Under the pieces are notes generated by a model. That model did not search any database and was not told the origin of the DNA. It worked only from the letters and a program-made list of their open reading frames with translations. Below, piece after piece: positions 51,857-59,567 of a stretch of 64,000 nt of DNA (positions within the stretch are counted from its first letter, which is position 1; each line of letters starts with the position of its first letter). This DNA is from JAEUHO01 sp046350655. GTDB taxonomy: Bacteria > Planctomycetota > PLA2 > JAEUHO01. A program made the translations under genes and the position numbers. Location: the NCBI GenBank assembly GCA_046350655.1, contig JAXMAB010000014.1, forward strand, positions 62,001 through 126,000, in the 5' to 3' direction.

Positions 51857-51889
51857 CACGGGCCCGACCGCCGTGCGGTCGGGCCCGTG
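51857..51889. terminator. Bidirectional terminator hairpin
   Basis: A perfect 15-base stem (CACGGGCCCGACCGC with its complement) and a three-base loop lie between two convergent genes (ending at 51547 and 51940). There is no U-run either way, so it may rely on Rho or on stem strength alone. Confidence 0.65.
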
Positions 51890-51939
51890 AGGGGGGCGTG
51901 AGCCGAGCGAGCGAGCGGGCGGAGAACCCCGCCCGCGGG

Positions 51940-52251
51940 CTACTTCTTCTTCGCGTCCGGCTTCGCCGCCGGGGCCGCCGCCTTGGCGCCCGCCGCCGGA
52001 GCCGCCGCCGCGGCCGGAGCCGCCGCCTTCGCGCCGGCCGCCGGAGCCGCCGCCGCGCCGGCCGCCGGGGCCGCGTCCTTCTTCTTCTTCCGCACGCGCC
52101 ACTTCGTGCGGACCTTCGGGAGGCCGGTGACCTTGTCGCCGTCCTTCCAGCGTCCCTGCTCCTTGAGCGTCGTCAGACGCTCCCAGCGGGAGAGCACGCT
52201 CCGCGTGCCCGTCATCGTGCTCTTCTGCTTCAGGCTCTTGTGGATCGACAT
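51940..52251 (-). CDS. PVC-type small basic protein with Ala/Lys/Pro tail
   Basis: 103 residues. The first 58 (MSIHKSLKQKSTMTGTRSVL, then SRWERLTTLKEQGRWKDGD and VTGLPKVRTKWRVRKKKK) match the small basic protein family I know from Planctomycetes, Verrucomicrobia and Chlamydiae (TIGR04137-like from memory). Its function is unknown; a ribosome- or nucleic-acid-linked role has been suggested by its basic charge and genome context. Residues 59-103 are an appended AAPAAGAKAAAPA tail ending KPDAKKK. It is a strong lineage marker. Confidence 0.8.
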   Translation of the reverse strand: MSIHKSLKQKSTMTGTRSVLSRWERLTTLKEQGRWKDGDKVTGLPKVRTKWRVRKKKKDAAPAAGAAAAPAAGAKAAAPAAAAAPAAGAKAAAPAAKPDAKKK

Positions 52252-52338
52252 CGCAGGGTCGCCGGGGGGAATCGGGGAAGTCCGGTAGGGTCCGCGACCC
52301 GGGCCGGAACGCGAAGAAATGCGCGCACCGACCCCGGG

Positions 52339-52366
52339 GGGAGGCCCGGCCGCGGCGGGCCGGGCC
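52339..52366 (-). terminator. Hairpin after the HEAT/tetratricopeptide-like gene
   Basis: GAGGCCCGGCC (52339-52349) pairs with GGCCGGGCCTC (52356-52366), 28 bases past the stop of the gene at 52394. The right arm carries a complete GGGACCGCGAGGCCCG motif (52359, minus orientation), the left arm a partial one. Confidence 0.5.
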
Positions 52367-52393
52367 TCGCGGTCCCCCGCGGTGGGCCGCCGG

Positions 52394-53716
52394 TCAGCCC
52401 TTCTGCGTGACGACGGCCTTCCGCTTCGGCTCGGGGTTCTTCGGGAAGTCGGGCCAGGTCGTGGCGCGCGCCCGGTAGAGCTCGATCGCCTCGCCGACGT
52501 TGCGGGCGTGGAGGCCCGTGAGCTTGTTGAACGCGTCCACGAGCGCCGTCTCGACCACCGTGCGGTCCATGCCGACGTCGACGACCTTCACGTCGAACAC
52601 CATGCCCTCGACGGCGGTCCCGACGACGGGGTTGGCGATGTTGGCGGCCTGCGCGATCTCGACGTCGTAGTCGCGGATGTACGAGACCTTGTTGAGGAAC
52701 TCGACGACCGCGCGCACGCCGCCACCGTGGCTGATCATGCGGCGCACGATGGCGCCGACCGCGCGGACGTCCTCGACGGCCGCCAGCGCGCGGGCCGCGT
52801 GGACGACGAGGCCCGGGTGCTCGCTGCCGAGCGCCTTCACGAACGGGACCGCGACGTCGTCGTGGCCGAAGGAGACCGCGGCCGCCACCGCGGCGGCGCG
52901 GACCTCCGGGTCGCGGTCGCGGACGGCGGAGAACACGAGCGGGCGGAGCGCGGACTCGTCGGCCGCGGCGGCGAGGTGCGCGCACGCCCACGCGCGGACC
53001 GCGGGCGACGCGTCGGCGAGGAGCGCCTTCGCCGTGGCGACGCGGTGCGCGGCGTCCACGCCGAGGAGCCGCAGGGCCGCGGCGCGCGCCATCGCGGGCT
53101 CGCCCGTCGCGGCGGTGCGCATCACGTCGGCGACGGACGCGTCGGCCGCGACCTCGGGGACGGCGGCCGCGCCGGCGCCGCGCACGGCCTCCTCCACCTC
53201 GGCCGGGAGGCGCCAGGCGCCTTCGTAGAGCACGAGGCCGCGCGCCCGGCGCGCCTCGGCGACCGGCACCCAACGCTCGCCGAGCCGCTCGTACCCGAGC
53301 GCGCGGCGCGCCGCGGCGTGGTCGGGGGCGAGGTCGATGACGCCGCGGTACGCGTCCATGGCGACGCCCGCGGCGCCCGCGGCCTCGGCGCGGAGCGCGA
53401 GGCGGAACCGCGCGTCGACGTCGGCGGCGGGCAGCGCCGCCAGCTCGGCGCGGAGCGTGGCCGACGGCGACGCGGCCTCGTCCACGGACGCGACGCGGGA
53501 CGCCGCGAGCCGCACCGTGCCGTCCGCCGTCGTCACCGTGACGCCGCCGTCGGCCGCGCGCTCGACGTGGCCCTCGAGCACGAGGCCGTCCGTCGTGCGG
53601 ACGACGCCGGCGGCGGCCGGGCGGGCGGGGGCGGCGGCCAGGAGCACGGCGAGGGCCGCGGCGGTCGCGACGGACGGGGCGAGGCGCCGGGCGCGGCGCG
53701 GACGGAACGAGGGCAT
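52394..53716 (-). CDS. Secreted protein with helical repeats (HEAT-like)
   Basis: 440 residues with a signal peptide (VATAAALAVLLAAAPARPAA). It opens with a small beta unit (VRTTDGLVLEGHVERAADGG), then a TPR-like stretch (AYRGVIDLAPDHAAARRALGYERLGERWVP) common to planctomycete proteins, then HEAT-like units (PAVRAWACAHLAAAADESAL, DPEVRAAAVAAAVSFGHDDV). The C-terminus is globular (YIRDYDVEIAQAANIANPVVG). Probably periplasmic; role unknown. It follows the ABC permease gene by 43 bases. Confidence 0.75.
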   Translation of the reverse strand: MPSFRPRRARRLAPSVATAAALAVLLAAAPARPAAAGVVRTTDGLVLEGHVERAADGGVTVTTADGTVRLAASRVASVDEAASPSATLRAELAALPAADVDARFRLALRAEAAGAAGVAMDAYRGVIDLAPDHAAARRALGYERLGERWVPVAEARRARGLVLYEGAWRLPAEVEEAVRGAGAAAVPEVAADASVADVMRTAATGEPAMARAAALRLLGVDAAHRVATAKALLADASPAVRAWACAHLAAAADESALRPLVFSAVRDRDPEVRAAAVAAAVSFGHDDVAVPFVKALGSEHPGLVVHAARALAAVEDVRAVGAIVRRMISHGGGVRAVVEFLNKVSYIRDYDVEIAQAANIANPVVGTAVEGMVFDVKVVDVGMDRTVVETALVDAFNKLTGLHARNVGEAIELYRARATTWPDFPKNPEPKRKAVVTQKG

Positions 53717-53759
53717 GGAGGTCTCCGGGCGAACCGACGCCGATCCCAGGATGGAAACG

Positions 53760-55574
53760 TCAGGCGGCCGGGGTCGGCTCGGCCGACCCGTCGTCGCCCG
53801 ACCCGTCCCCCCCGGTGCCCCGTCGCCGGGGCAGGAGGGCCGCGGCGAGGAGCGCGGGGACCAGGAGGAGGCCCAGGTAGGCCATGGAGAGGTTGGCGAC
53901 GTCGGCGGTGCGCCCCCAGTGGACCTTGTCGTAGATCCGGACCGGGACGATCCCCGGCGCGATCAGCTGGATCGCGTCCAGCTCGCGCAGCGCGAGGACG
54001 AGCACCAGGAGGAACGAGGTCGCGATGCCGCGGAGCGACAGCGGCCCCCAGATCCGGGTGAGGAGGGTCGCGGGGGACGCGCCGGAGAGCCGCGCCGCCT
54101 CCTCCATCCGAGGGTCCACGTCGCGGAGCGCGAGCCCGACCGCCGCGAGCGCGTACGGGAGGAAGCGGCCGACGAGGACGGCCGTGCCCATCGCGAGGCT
54201 GTTGGGCTTCTCGCGCAGCGGCAGCCACAGCAGCAGCGTGCCGACCATGAGCACGAGGCCCGGCACCGCGAGGGGCAGCGCGCCCGCGAGCCCCGCGACG
54301 CCGCGCCACGCGGCGCCGCGCCGCAGCGCCGCCCGCGCGAGGACGACCGCGGTCGCCGTCGCGAGGAACGCGGCGAGGAGCCCGAGCCGCACCCACCGCT
54401 CGGTGTCGTCGAGGAGCCCCGCGGTCTCGCGCACCGTGGCGACGACGCGGCCGGGCGAGAAGCCCCACGCCATCACGCTGCCGATCGGCAGCGCGAGGCC
54501 GAGGAAGAGGACGGGCGCGGCCACGAGCCACGGGAGCAGCGCCCGCGCGCCGGTCCACGCGACGCGCGGCCGCGCGCGCGTGGCGCCGCCGAGCACGCCG
54601 CCGGGCGCGCGGCGCAGCGTCGCGAACGCGAACGCGAGGAGCGTCAGCACGATCGCGACGAACGGGGCGCCCGTCGCGACCGCGCGGCCCACGTTGCCGT
54701 AGCGGTTCCACTGCAGGAAGATCTCGGTCGCGAACACGTGCACGGCCGTCGCGCGGTCGGGCAGGAACACGCCGAGCAGGTCCGGCACCGCGAAGTCGGT
54801 GAGCGCGACGACGAACACGAGCGTGGCGGACGCCGCGACGGCCGGGCGGATCGACGGCCACACGACGGCGCGGCGCGCCGCGCGCGGCCCGCCCGCGAGC
54901 ACGGCCGCGTCGACGAGGCCCGCGGGGACCGCGGCGAGCGCGCGCCCGACGAGCAGCGCGGGGATCGGCGCGAGGAGCCCGGCGAGGCACACGACCGCGT
55001 TGGCGAGCTGGAGCGCGCCGCCCGAGAGCCCGAGCGACGCGAGGACGTGGCCGACGGAGGTCGAGACGCCCATCGCGGCGAAGAACGGCGGCAGCAGCAG
55101 CGGGCCGGCGAGCAGCACGGCGAGGAGCCGCCGCCCGCGGAACGCGACGCGCGCGAGGACCCACGCGACGGGCAGCCCCAGGAGGAGCGCGAGCGCCGCC
55201 GCGCCCGACGCGAGGACGAACGAGTTGCGCAGCAGGCCGGGCGTGCGCGCGGAGCGGAGGACGTCGCCGTAGTGCGCGAGCGACCAGCGGTCGCCCTCCG
55301 CGACGACGCGCGCCTCCGGCACGCTGACGGGCACGAGCTCGCCGTCGGGGTCGTCGGGCGCGAGGCTGTAGCGCACGACGCCCTCGTCGCGCGTCACGTG
55401 CCCCGCGACGCGGTGCGTGATGCCGCCGTCGAGCGTGACCTCGTGCACGCGGAGCGACGCGACGAACAGGCGGCCGAGGGGGAGCACCGCGACGCCGACC
55501 GCGACGACGACCGCGAGCGCCTGCGCGACGAGCGCGAGGAGGCGGCCGGGCGTCGTGGACGGCGCGGCGGTCAC
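53760..55574 (-). CDS. ABC transporter permease, duplicated (iron/thiamine type)
   Basis: 604 residues with about twelve membrane helices in two homologous halves. Each has a binding-protein-dependent permease EAA loop: LVDAAVLAGGPRAARRAVVWPSIRP in the first and MEEAARLSGASPATLLTRIWGPLSLRG in the second. Fused double permeases of this kind move Fe3+, thiamine or phosphonates. A periplasmic loop (about 45-115) separates helices 1 and 2. No ATPase or binding-protein gene lies next to it, so the substrate is open. The GTG start at 55574 overlaps the aminotransferase stop (GTGA). Confidence 0.85.
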   Translation of the reverse strand: MTAAPSTTPGRLLALVAQALAVVVAVGVAVLPLGRLFVASLRVHEVTLDGGITHRVAGHVTRDEGVVRYSLAPDDPDGELVPVSVPEARVVAEGDRWSLAHYGDVLRSARTPGLLRNSFVLASGAAALALLLGLPVAWVLARVAFRGRRLLAVLLAGPLLLPPFFAAMGVSTSVGHVLASLGLSGGALQLANAVVCLAGLLAPIPALLVGRALAAVPAGLVDAAVLAGGPRAARRAVVWPSIRPAVAASATLVFVVALTDFAVPDLLGVFLPDRATAVHVFATEIFLQWNRYGNVGRAVATGAPFVAIVLTLLAFAFATLRRAPGGVLGGATRARPRVAWTGARALLPWLVAAPVLFLGLALPIGSVMAWGFSPGRVVATVRETAGLLDDTERWVRLGLLAAFLATATAVVLARAALRRGAAWRGVAGLAGALPLAVPGLVLMVGTLLLWLPLREKPNSLAMGTAVLVGRFLPYALAAVGLALRDVDPRMEEAARLSGASPATLLTRIWGPLSLRGIATSFLLVLVLALRELDAIQLIAPGIVPVRIYDKVHWGRTADVANLSMAYLGLLLVPALLAAALLPRRRGTGGDGSGDDGSAEPTPAA

Positions 55575-56500
55575 GCGGGACGGCCGTCCCGCGCCGCGGC
55601 CGCCGGGCCTCGCGTGCCGCGCGCCCGCTCCGCCTCCGCGTCGGCCTCGGCCTCGAACCACGCGCGCACCTGAGCCGTGACCGGACCCGGCGCGCCGCCC
55701 CCCACGGGCACGTCGTCGACCGCGACGACCGGGATGACGCCGCGCACCGACGACGACAGGAAGACCTCGTCGGCGTCGCGGAGGTCGGAGGCGACGAGGT
55801 CGCGTTCGACGGCGGGCCGGCCGTGGCGCGCGCAGAGCGCGAGGATGCGCGTGCGCGTCGTGCCGCGCAGGATGCCCGCGGCGAGCGGCGGCGTCTCGAG
55901 GACGCCGCGGTGGACGCGGTAGACGTTCGAGGTGCTCGCCTCGGTGACCTGGGCGCGGTCGTTGAGCAGCACGGCGTCGTCCGCGCCGCGCTGCCGGGCT
56001 TCGTGGAGGGCGAGCAGGTTGTTCATGTAGTTGCCGGTCTTCGCGGCGGGGTCGAGCGCGTCCGCCGACACGCGCAGCCGGTTCACGAGCGCGACTCGCA
56101 AGCCCCGGGCCCATTCCTCGGCCGTCGGTCGGTGCGCGTCCTGGACCACCACCACGACCGCGCCGTTGCGCGCCCCGTCGATCTTGAGGCCGATGGGCGT
56201 GATCCCGCGCGTGAGCACGAGCCGGACGTACGCGTCGCCCTCCGGCGGGCAGCCCGACGCCTCGACGGCACGGCGGATGGCGTCCACGTAACGCTCGTCG
56301 GGCCCCGCGACCTCCATGTAGATGCGCTGCGCGGACGCCCGGAGGCGCGCGAAGTGGTCGGCGGCCTGGACCAGCACCCCCCGGTGCCACCAGAAGACCT
56401 CGTACACGGAGTCGCCGTAGAGGAACCCGCGGTCGAGGACCGGGACGACGGCCCGGTCCGCGTCGGTGAGGACGCCATCGACGGAGACGACGCTGCGCAT
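55571..56500 (-). CDS. Class IV (branched-chain / D-alanine type) aminotransferase family protein
   Basis: 309 residues with the fold-type IV PLP pattern: DRGFLYGDSVYEVF (23-36), the Schiff-base lysine K154 in AKTGNYMNNLLALHEA, TEASTSNVYRV (187-197) and a second-half GILRGTTRTRIL. Candidates are branched-chain aminotransferase, D-amino acid aminotransferase and aminodeoxychorismate lyase; the sequence does not decide. The last 20 residues are low complexity and encode one GGCACGCGAGGCCCG motif (55604, minus orientation). It is coupled to the permease. Confidence 0.85.
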   Translation of the reverse strand: MRSVVSVDGVLTDADRAVVPVLDRGFLYGDSVYEVFWWHRGVLVQAADHFARLRASAQRIYMEVAGPDERYVDAIRRAVEASGCPPEGDAYVRLVLTRGITPIGLKIDGARNGAVVVVVQDAHRPTAEEWARGLRVALVNRLRVSADALDPAAKTGNYMNNLLALHEARQRGADDAVLLNDRAQVTEASTSNVYRVHRGVLETPPLAAGILRGTTRTRILALCARHGRPAVERDLVASDLRDADEVFLSSSVRGVIPVVAVDDVPVGGGAPGPVTAQVRAWFEAEADAEAERARGTRGPAAAARDGRPA

Positions 56501-56637
56501 CCGTCCACCCTACCGCGTCGGCCCGCGCCCGCCACGGGCGCGGGGGGCAACGACGGCGCGGGCGCACGACGCCCCGACGGCCCCGGAAGGAACCCGGGCC
56601 GGGCGCGTTAGGATCCAATTGAGCCCACGGAGCGCCT

Positions 56638-57213
56638 GTGTCGGACGCCGCGGAACCCACCGAGTTCGAACGGACCGCGCTGCCGTTCCTTCCCGACTGT
56701 TACGCGTTCGCCCTCTCGTTGACCCGGGACGCGACCGACGCCGAGGACCTCGTGCAGGAGACGTTCCTGCGCGCCCAGCGGTCGTTCGACCAGTTCGAGC
56801 CCGGCACCCACGCGAAGGCGTGGCTGTTCACGATCCTGCGGCGCCTCCACATCGACCGGCACCGGCGCATGAAGGTGCGGCCCTCGTACCAACCGGAGGA
56901 GGAGATGGAGGTCCTCGCGGTCGCGCGGACCGAGGAGCCGGCCGCGTCGCTCCCGCCGGGCGTCGAACCGGGGGACGTGCTCGCCGCGCTCGACGAGGTC
57001 CCCGACCCCTTCCGCCTCGCCGTCCGCCTCCGCGACATCGACGGGTTCCCGTACCAGGAGATCGGCCGGATCCTGGGGGTCCCCCCCGGCACCGTCATGA
57101 GCCGGATCCACCGGGGCCGGGAATCCCTGAAGCAGGCCCTCGTTCTACGGATGGAGCGACGTGCCGCGGGCCGAACCGGCCGGCGGCCCGGCTCCACGAC
57201 CGGAACCCCATGA
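56638..57213 (+). CDS. RNA polymerase ECF sigma factor
   Basis: 191 residues. Region 2: FLPDCYAFALSLTRDATDAEDLVQETFLRAQRSFDQF and KAWLFTILRRLHIDRHRR. Region 4: VPDPFRLAVRLRDIDGFPYQEIGRILGVPPGTVMSRIHRGRESLKQ. The GTG start has GGAG six bases upstream. A GGAAG-N16-CGTTA pair (56585-56610) could be an autoregulatory ECF promoter. The stop overlaps the start of its partner (ATGA), so the two are co-translated. Confidence 0.92.
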   Translation: MSDAAEPTEFERTALPFLPDCYAFALSLTRDATDAEDLVQETFLRAQRSFDQFEPGTHAKAWLFTILRRLHIDRHRRMKVRPSYQPEEEMEVLAVARTEEPAASLPPGVEPGDVLAALDEVPDPFRLAVRLRDIDGFPYQEIGRILGVPPGTVMSRIHRGRESLKQALVLRMERRAAGRTGRRPGSTTGTP

Positions 57214-58073
57214 CGCACGGTGCGACCCCCGACTGGACGACGAACGCCCTGGAGCGGGCGAGGTACCTCGACGGCGAGGGCACGCCCAAGGAGCGGGCGG
57301 CGCGCGCCGCGGACCTGCTGCGCGACCCGGCCGCCCGGGCCCGCGTGGACGCCGACGCGCGGTTCCTCGCCGTCGTGCGCGCGGCGGCCCCGGCCGCGGC
57401 GGCCCGCCCGTCCGACCTGCTCGAGGCCCGCGTGCGCCGGGCCCTCGCCGCCGACCGCGCGGCGGGGTTCCCCTCGACGGGCGCGGGCGACTCGCTGCGG
57501 ACGCGGCGCCGCGTCGTGGCCATCGCGGCCACGCTGGCCGCGGTCGCGTTCGGGAGCCTCTGGTGGGCGTCGAGCGACCACGTGCCGACGTCGCAGGCCG
57601 TCTTCGACCCGGTGAAGGCCGCGGCGGAGGCGTATCGCGACGCCAAGATCGGCGTCCTCCCCGTGGACGCGAGGCCCGGCGGCTCGTGCGAGGACGGGCC
57701 GGCGAGCCCCCACCGCTTCCCGCTCGTGACGAGCGGCGAGGTGTCGGTCGAGGGCTGCCGCGAGCAGGGCGATGCGTCGGTGGCGGTGCTGCGCCGCAAC
57801 GACACGGGCCAGACGGAGAAGGGCTTCGTCGTGGTGCCCGCGGACGGCAAGTCCGAGGCGACCGACGTCGGCTTCACGCGCGTCGAGGACCTCGTCGTGT
57901 TCGACGTGACGATCGGCCGCATGACGTACTACCTCGCGTCGCCCTACGCGGCGGTCGCGGGCACGCCGATGTGCGCGGCCTGCCACGGGCCCGCCCGCGC
58001 CGACCACCCGGAGCGCAACCCGCACCGCTTCCTCGAGCGCGCGCCCGCGACGCTGCGGCCCGCGGGCCGCTGA
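57210..58073 (+). CDS. Putative anti-sigma factor with periplasmic CxxCH motif
   Basis: 287 residues. The cytoplasmic part (1-98) is helical, with LERARYLDGEGTPKERAARA like a short anti-sigma domain but no zinc-binding HxxxCxxC. A membrane helix (101-119: VVAIAATLAAVAFGSLWWA) follows. The periplasmic part (120-287) has C160 and C183 and a CAACH sequence (C255, C258, H259) that is a textbook c-type haem attachment motif. The position, coupled to an ECF sigma factor, makes an anti-sigma role likely. The CxxCH suggests haem- or thiol-based sensing. Haem attachment is inferred from the motif only. Confidence 0.7.
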   Translation: MTHGATPDWTTNALERARYLDGEGTPKERAARAADLLRDPAARARVDADARFLAVVRAAAPAAAARPSDLLEARVRRALAADRAAGFPSTGAGDSLRTRRRVVAIAATLAAVAFGSLWWASSDHVPTSQAVFDPVKAAAEAYRDAKIGVLPVDARPGGSCEDGPASPHRFPLVTSGEVSVEGCREQGDASVAVLRRNDTGQTEKGFVVVPADGKSEATDVGFTRVEDLVVFDVTIGRMTYYLASPYAAVAGTPMCAACHGPARADHPERNPHRFLERAPATLRPAGR

Positions 58074-58218
58074 ACGGATCGCGCGGCGTCGGGGCCACGC
58101 CCTCGCGGCGCGGCCCCGACGGCGAACGGGCCTCGCGTGCCCTCGGATCGGCGTCCGCGGCCCGGACCGCGCTGCGGCACGACGCCGTCGGCGACCGGCG
58201 CCGCGGTACCGTGAGGGG

Positions 58219-59520
58219 ATGGACGTCGAGCTCGCGTACGGCCTCGGCCGCGTGACGGTGACGCTGCCCGCGGGCGCGGCGGTCGAGGTCGTCGAGCCGC
58301 CGCGGGGCGGCGCCGAAACCGACGAGCGCGCGGCGGTCGACGGGGCGCTCGACGCGCCCGTCGGGAGCGCGCGCCTCGAGGAGCGGGCGCGGGGCGTGAC
58401 GCGGGTCACCGTCGTGGTGCCCGACGCGACGCGGCCGGCGCGTTGCCCGGTGGTCGTCGGGGCGGTACTCGACCGGCTCGCGCGCGCGGGGGTGCCGGAC
58501 GACGCGGTGACGGTGCTCGTCGGGGGCGGGATCCACGCGCCGCCGTCGCCGGACGAGATCGCGGCGATCGTGGGGCCCGCGGTGGCGGCGCGGGTGCGGC
58601 TCGCCGCGGCGGACGCGAGCGACGCGACGGCCTACGCCGACCTGCCCCCCGACCGCGCGCTCAAGGCGCCGCGCCTGCACCGCGCGGTCGTCGAGGCCGG
58701 GCTCGTCGTCGTGACGGGCGCGGTCGCGCCGCACTACCTCGCGGGGTTCTCCGGCGGCGGCAAGGGGCTCGTGATCGGCTGCGGCGACCGCGCGACCGTC
58801 GAGGCCGCGCACCGCCTGACGCTCGACGCGACCGTGGCGCCCGACGGGTCGCTGCGCCCGCGGCTCGGCCGGCCCGAGGGGAACCCGTTCGCGGCGACGC
58901 TCGAGCGCGTGGCGCGGTCGGTGCCGGCGCCGACGTTCCTCGTCAACGTCGGGCTCGCGGACGGGCGCGTGGCGCACGCGGCGGCGGGCGAGGTCGGCGC
59001 GGCGCACGCGGCGGCGTGGACGGAGCACCGGCGCCGGTTCGCGGTGCCGCGGCCGGCGCCGGCCGACGTCGTGGTGGCCGCGTGCGGCCCCGGGCGCGAC
59101 GGCGACCTCGTGCAGGCGCACAAGGCGCTCGTGGTGGCGGCGGAGGTCGCGTCGCCGGGCGCGCCGATCGTGTGGCTGGCGCACGCGGCGAAGGGCGCGG
59201 GGCACCCGCGGTTCCTGCCGTGGTTCGAGGCGGGGCGCCTCGAGCGGCACCTCTTCGCGCTGCGCCGCGACTTCCACCCGTACGGGCTCACGGCCTACGC
59301 GCTGCGGTGGAAGGCCGCGCGGCACCCCGTCCACGTCGTCAGCGTGCTGCCGCGCGACGTGCTGCGGCCCATGGGCCTCTGGGTCTTCGACGACGCGAGG
59401 GCCGCCGTCGAGCACGCCTTCGGGGCGGCGGAGCGGACGTCCGCCGACGCGAGGCCCGGCGCGCCGCGGCCCCTGCGGTGCGTGGTGCTGCCGCGCGCCG
59501 CGGAGACGTTCTTCGCGTGA
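58219..59520 (+). CDS. LarA-family nickel-pincer racemase/epimerase homologue
   Basis: 433 residues, close to LarA length. All residues of the nickel-pincer site are kept with a near-constant offset of two from Lactobacillus LarA: H106 (GGGIHAPPSPDE), H172 (APHYLAGFSGG), K182 (GGGKGLVIG, expected cofactor attachment) and H198 (VEAAHRL). VPDATRP (68-73) is the usual DxTRP-like motif. It probably epimerises a 2-hydroxy acid, lactate or another. No larB/C/E cofactor genes lie within the window. A GCGAGGCCCG copy (59449) lies in the variable C-terminus. Confidence 0.85.
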   Translation: MDVELAYGLGRVTVTLPAGAAVEVVEPPRGGAETDERAAVDGALDAPVGSARLEERARGVTRVTVVVPDATRPARCPVVVGAVLDRLARAGVPDDAVTVLVGGGIHAPPSPDEIAAIVGPAVAARVRLAAADASDATAYADLPPDRALKAPRLHRAVVEAGLVVVTGAVAPHYLAGFSGGGKGLVIGCGDRATVEAAHRLTLDATVAPDGSLRPRLGRPEGNPFAATLERVARSVPAPTFLVNVGLADGRVAHAAAGEVGAAHAAAWTEHRRRFAVPRPAPADVVVAACGPGRDGDLVQAHKALVVAAEVASPGAPIVWLAHAAKGAGHPRFLPWFEAGRLERHLFALRRDFHPYGLTAYALRWKAARHPVHVVSVLPRDVLRPMGLWVFDDARAAVEHAFGAAERTSADARPGAPRPLRCVVLPRAAETFFA

Positions 59521-59567
59521 CGGGCGGCGGCGGGCCGGGCCCGCGCGCCGCCGACCGCTTCGGTCCG

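Noticed and set aside
52394..53716. Functional partner of the ABC permease (binding protein or ATPase)
   Set aside because: The sequence has HEAT/TPR-like repeats and neither Walker motifs nor a periplasmic-binding fold, so proximity is the only link.
8108..58136. GCGAGGCCCG as a Chi or KOPS site
   Set aside because: Those elements are strongly strand-biased. Here copies are about equal on both strands (16 and 12 by my count) and are often paired head-to-head.
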